Of a stretch of DNA of 64,000 bases, positions 63,462 to 64,000 are shown piece after piece. The position numbers were made by a program, and so were the translations under genes. Position 1 is the stretch's first letter. The number at the start of each line of letters is the position of its first letter. This DNA comes from Bin5 sp965232575 (lineage in GTDB: Bacteria > Chloroflexota > Anaerolineae > Caldilineales > Caldilineaceae). The DNA is taken from NCBI GenBank assembly GCA_965232575.1, contig CBDDPZ010000007.1, forward strand, positions 372,001 to 436,000. Direction: 5' to 3'. The notes under the pieces were generated by a model, which was not told where the DNA came from, ran no database searches, and was given only the letters and a program-made list of their open reading frames with translations.

Positions 63462-64000
63462 CTACGCGTTCTGGTCCAGGCAGGGCTGAATCGTTGCATC
63501 CGTCTCGGCGAAGGCGTCTGCTGCGTTCGCTTCCCCGCGGATGACCGCCTCCAGAGCCTGCTTGTAACTGTCACTCACCATCCCGGCGTAGAAGCTGCCG
63601 CAATCGCCCGGATGCTCGATGACGGGCAGAATCGCGTCGTCCGCACCGTTGATGAACGCCATCAGATTGTGCGGAGGCGTCGGCAGGCCTTCCATCCAGC
63701 TCGGATCGCTCGCCACCGATCGCAGCAGCGGCACACCCAGCTCAGCCCTGGCCGCCTCAAGCTGCACCGTCGGCCGGATCAACTGCTTGATATATTCATA
63801 CGCCGCATCGAGGTTCTTTCCACCCGCGTATGCCGACATGCCCCAGGTGCCCATACCGGTTCGATGATGGCCGTCTGGCATGAGCGGCATCACCTGAACG
63901 TCCCAGTCAAACTTGTCCGCCGCGGCTTCACGTACCGGGCCGCGCAGACTCTGAATGTGACAGTAGGTTGCGGCCCGGCCGAGGAAGAAGGCGTTTCCGC
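63462..64000 (-). CDS. extracellular solute-binding protein of the ABC transporter (5' partial)
   Basis: The frame remains open to the window edge, so the lipoprotein signal and the first lobe are missing; about 178 residues of the C-terminal part are seen. Seen: NAFFLGRAATYCHIQSL at the edge, GMGTWGMSAYAGGKNLDAAY, EYIKQLIRPTVQLEAARAEL and VISDSYKQ-like (MVSDSYKQALEAVIRGEAN), typical of sugar-binding CUT1 proteins. The ligand is unknown; the downstream fucosidase suggests fucose-containing or related glycans. The 185 bp before the permease gene hold no gene. Confidence 0.85.
   Translation of the reverse strand, partial: GNAFFLGRAATYCHIQSLRGPVREAAADKFDWDVQVMPLMPDGHHRTGMGTWGMSAYAGGKNLDAAYEYIKQLIRPTVQLEAARAELGVPLLRSVASDPSWMEGLPTPPHNLMAFINGADDAILPVIEHPGDCGSFYAGMVSDSYKQALEAVIRGEANAADAFAETDATIQPCLDQNA

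Overview
The window looks like chromosomal DNA of a Chloroflexota bacterium, probably of the Anaerolineae/Caldilineae side of the phylum. This is inferred from gene content and order (tuf joined to the S10-spc-alpha ribosomal operon, trpB2, Tal/Pgi genes, polyphosphate glucokinase, MalFG-type sugar uptake with an alpha-fucosidase, paired thiolase/DUF35, lipoproteins with LysM) and from moderately high G+C with SD-led genes. No rRNA or phylogenetic marker search could be run.

Layout. 1-1.6 kb: end of msrP and msrQ (periplasmic methionine sulfoxide repair). 1.6-8.4 kb, minus strand: a Cys-rich small protein, a winged-helix-like unknown, a DUF35/thiolase pair, a lipoprotein and folC. 8.6-13 kb, plus strand: gap-pgk-(unknown)-tpiA and a membrane protein with an HEXXH motif. 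13-15.8 kb, minus: trpB2, trxA and a MogA/MoaB-like protein. 15.9-36.1 kb, minus: a long translation cluster, tRNA-Thr(TGT)-tRNA-Tyr-tRNA-Thr(GGT)-tuf-S10-spc-alpha operon, ending truA-rplM-rpsI and a strong terminator; rpmJ (37 codons) is present, infA is not in its usual place. 36.6-41 kb, plus: uvrC and a large membrane protein with cNMP-like and bPH-like domains. 41-46.8 kb: metallophosphoesterase, nadK, a degenerate J-domain membrane protein, a beta-propeller protein, a 111-bp MITE-like element with 9-bp direct repeats, and a LysM lipoprotein. 47-51.5 kb, minus: rpiA, pgi, tal and ppgK (sugar phosphate metabolism). 51.6-54.3 kb: an oxidoreductase and two overlapping genes that look like enzyme families that have lost key residues. 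54.3-57.4 kb: an AT-richer methyltransferase/nuclease pair, probably acquired. 57.6-60 kb: ruvB, a DksA/TraR-like protein and upp. 60-64 kb, minus: alpha-L-fucosidase and a carbohydrate ABC transporter, cut by the window edge.

How the parts work together. Glycolysis (gap, pgk, tpiA, pgi, ppgK) and the pentose phosphate pathway (rpiA, tal) are well represented; the ABC transporter and fucosidase would feed sugars into them. The MogA-like protein could supply the molybdenum cofactor MsrP needs.

The observations I would look at first are: (1) tal and pgi are separated only by a -1 frame change at a perfect T_TTT_TTT slippery heptamer followed by a hairpin, so they may be one frameshifted or programmed Tal-Pgi fusion; (2) the MITE-like element with an exact 9-bp target duplication directly upstream of the LysM gene promoter; (3) predicted leaderless mRNAs for uvrC and the metallophosphoesterase; (4) a tufB-type tRNA cluster, minus its Gly tRNA, grafted onto the S10 operon; (5) the overlapping degenerate nucleoside-phosphorylase-like/MBL-like pair; (6) the compact methyltransferase/PD-(D/E)XK module.
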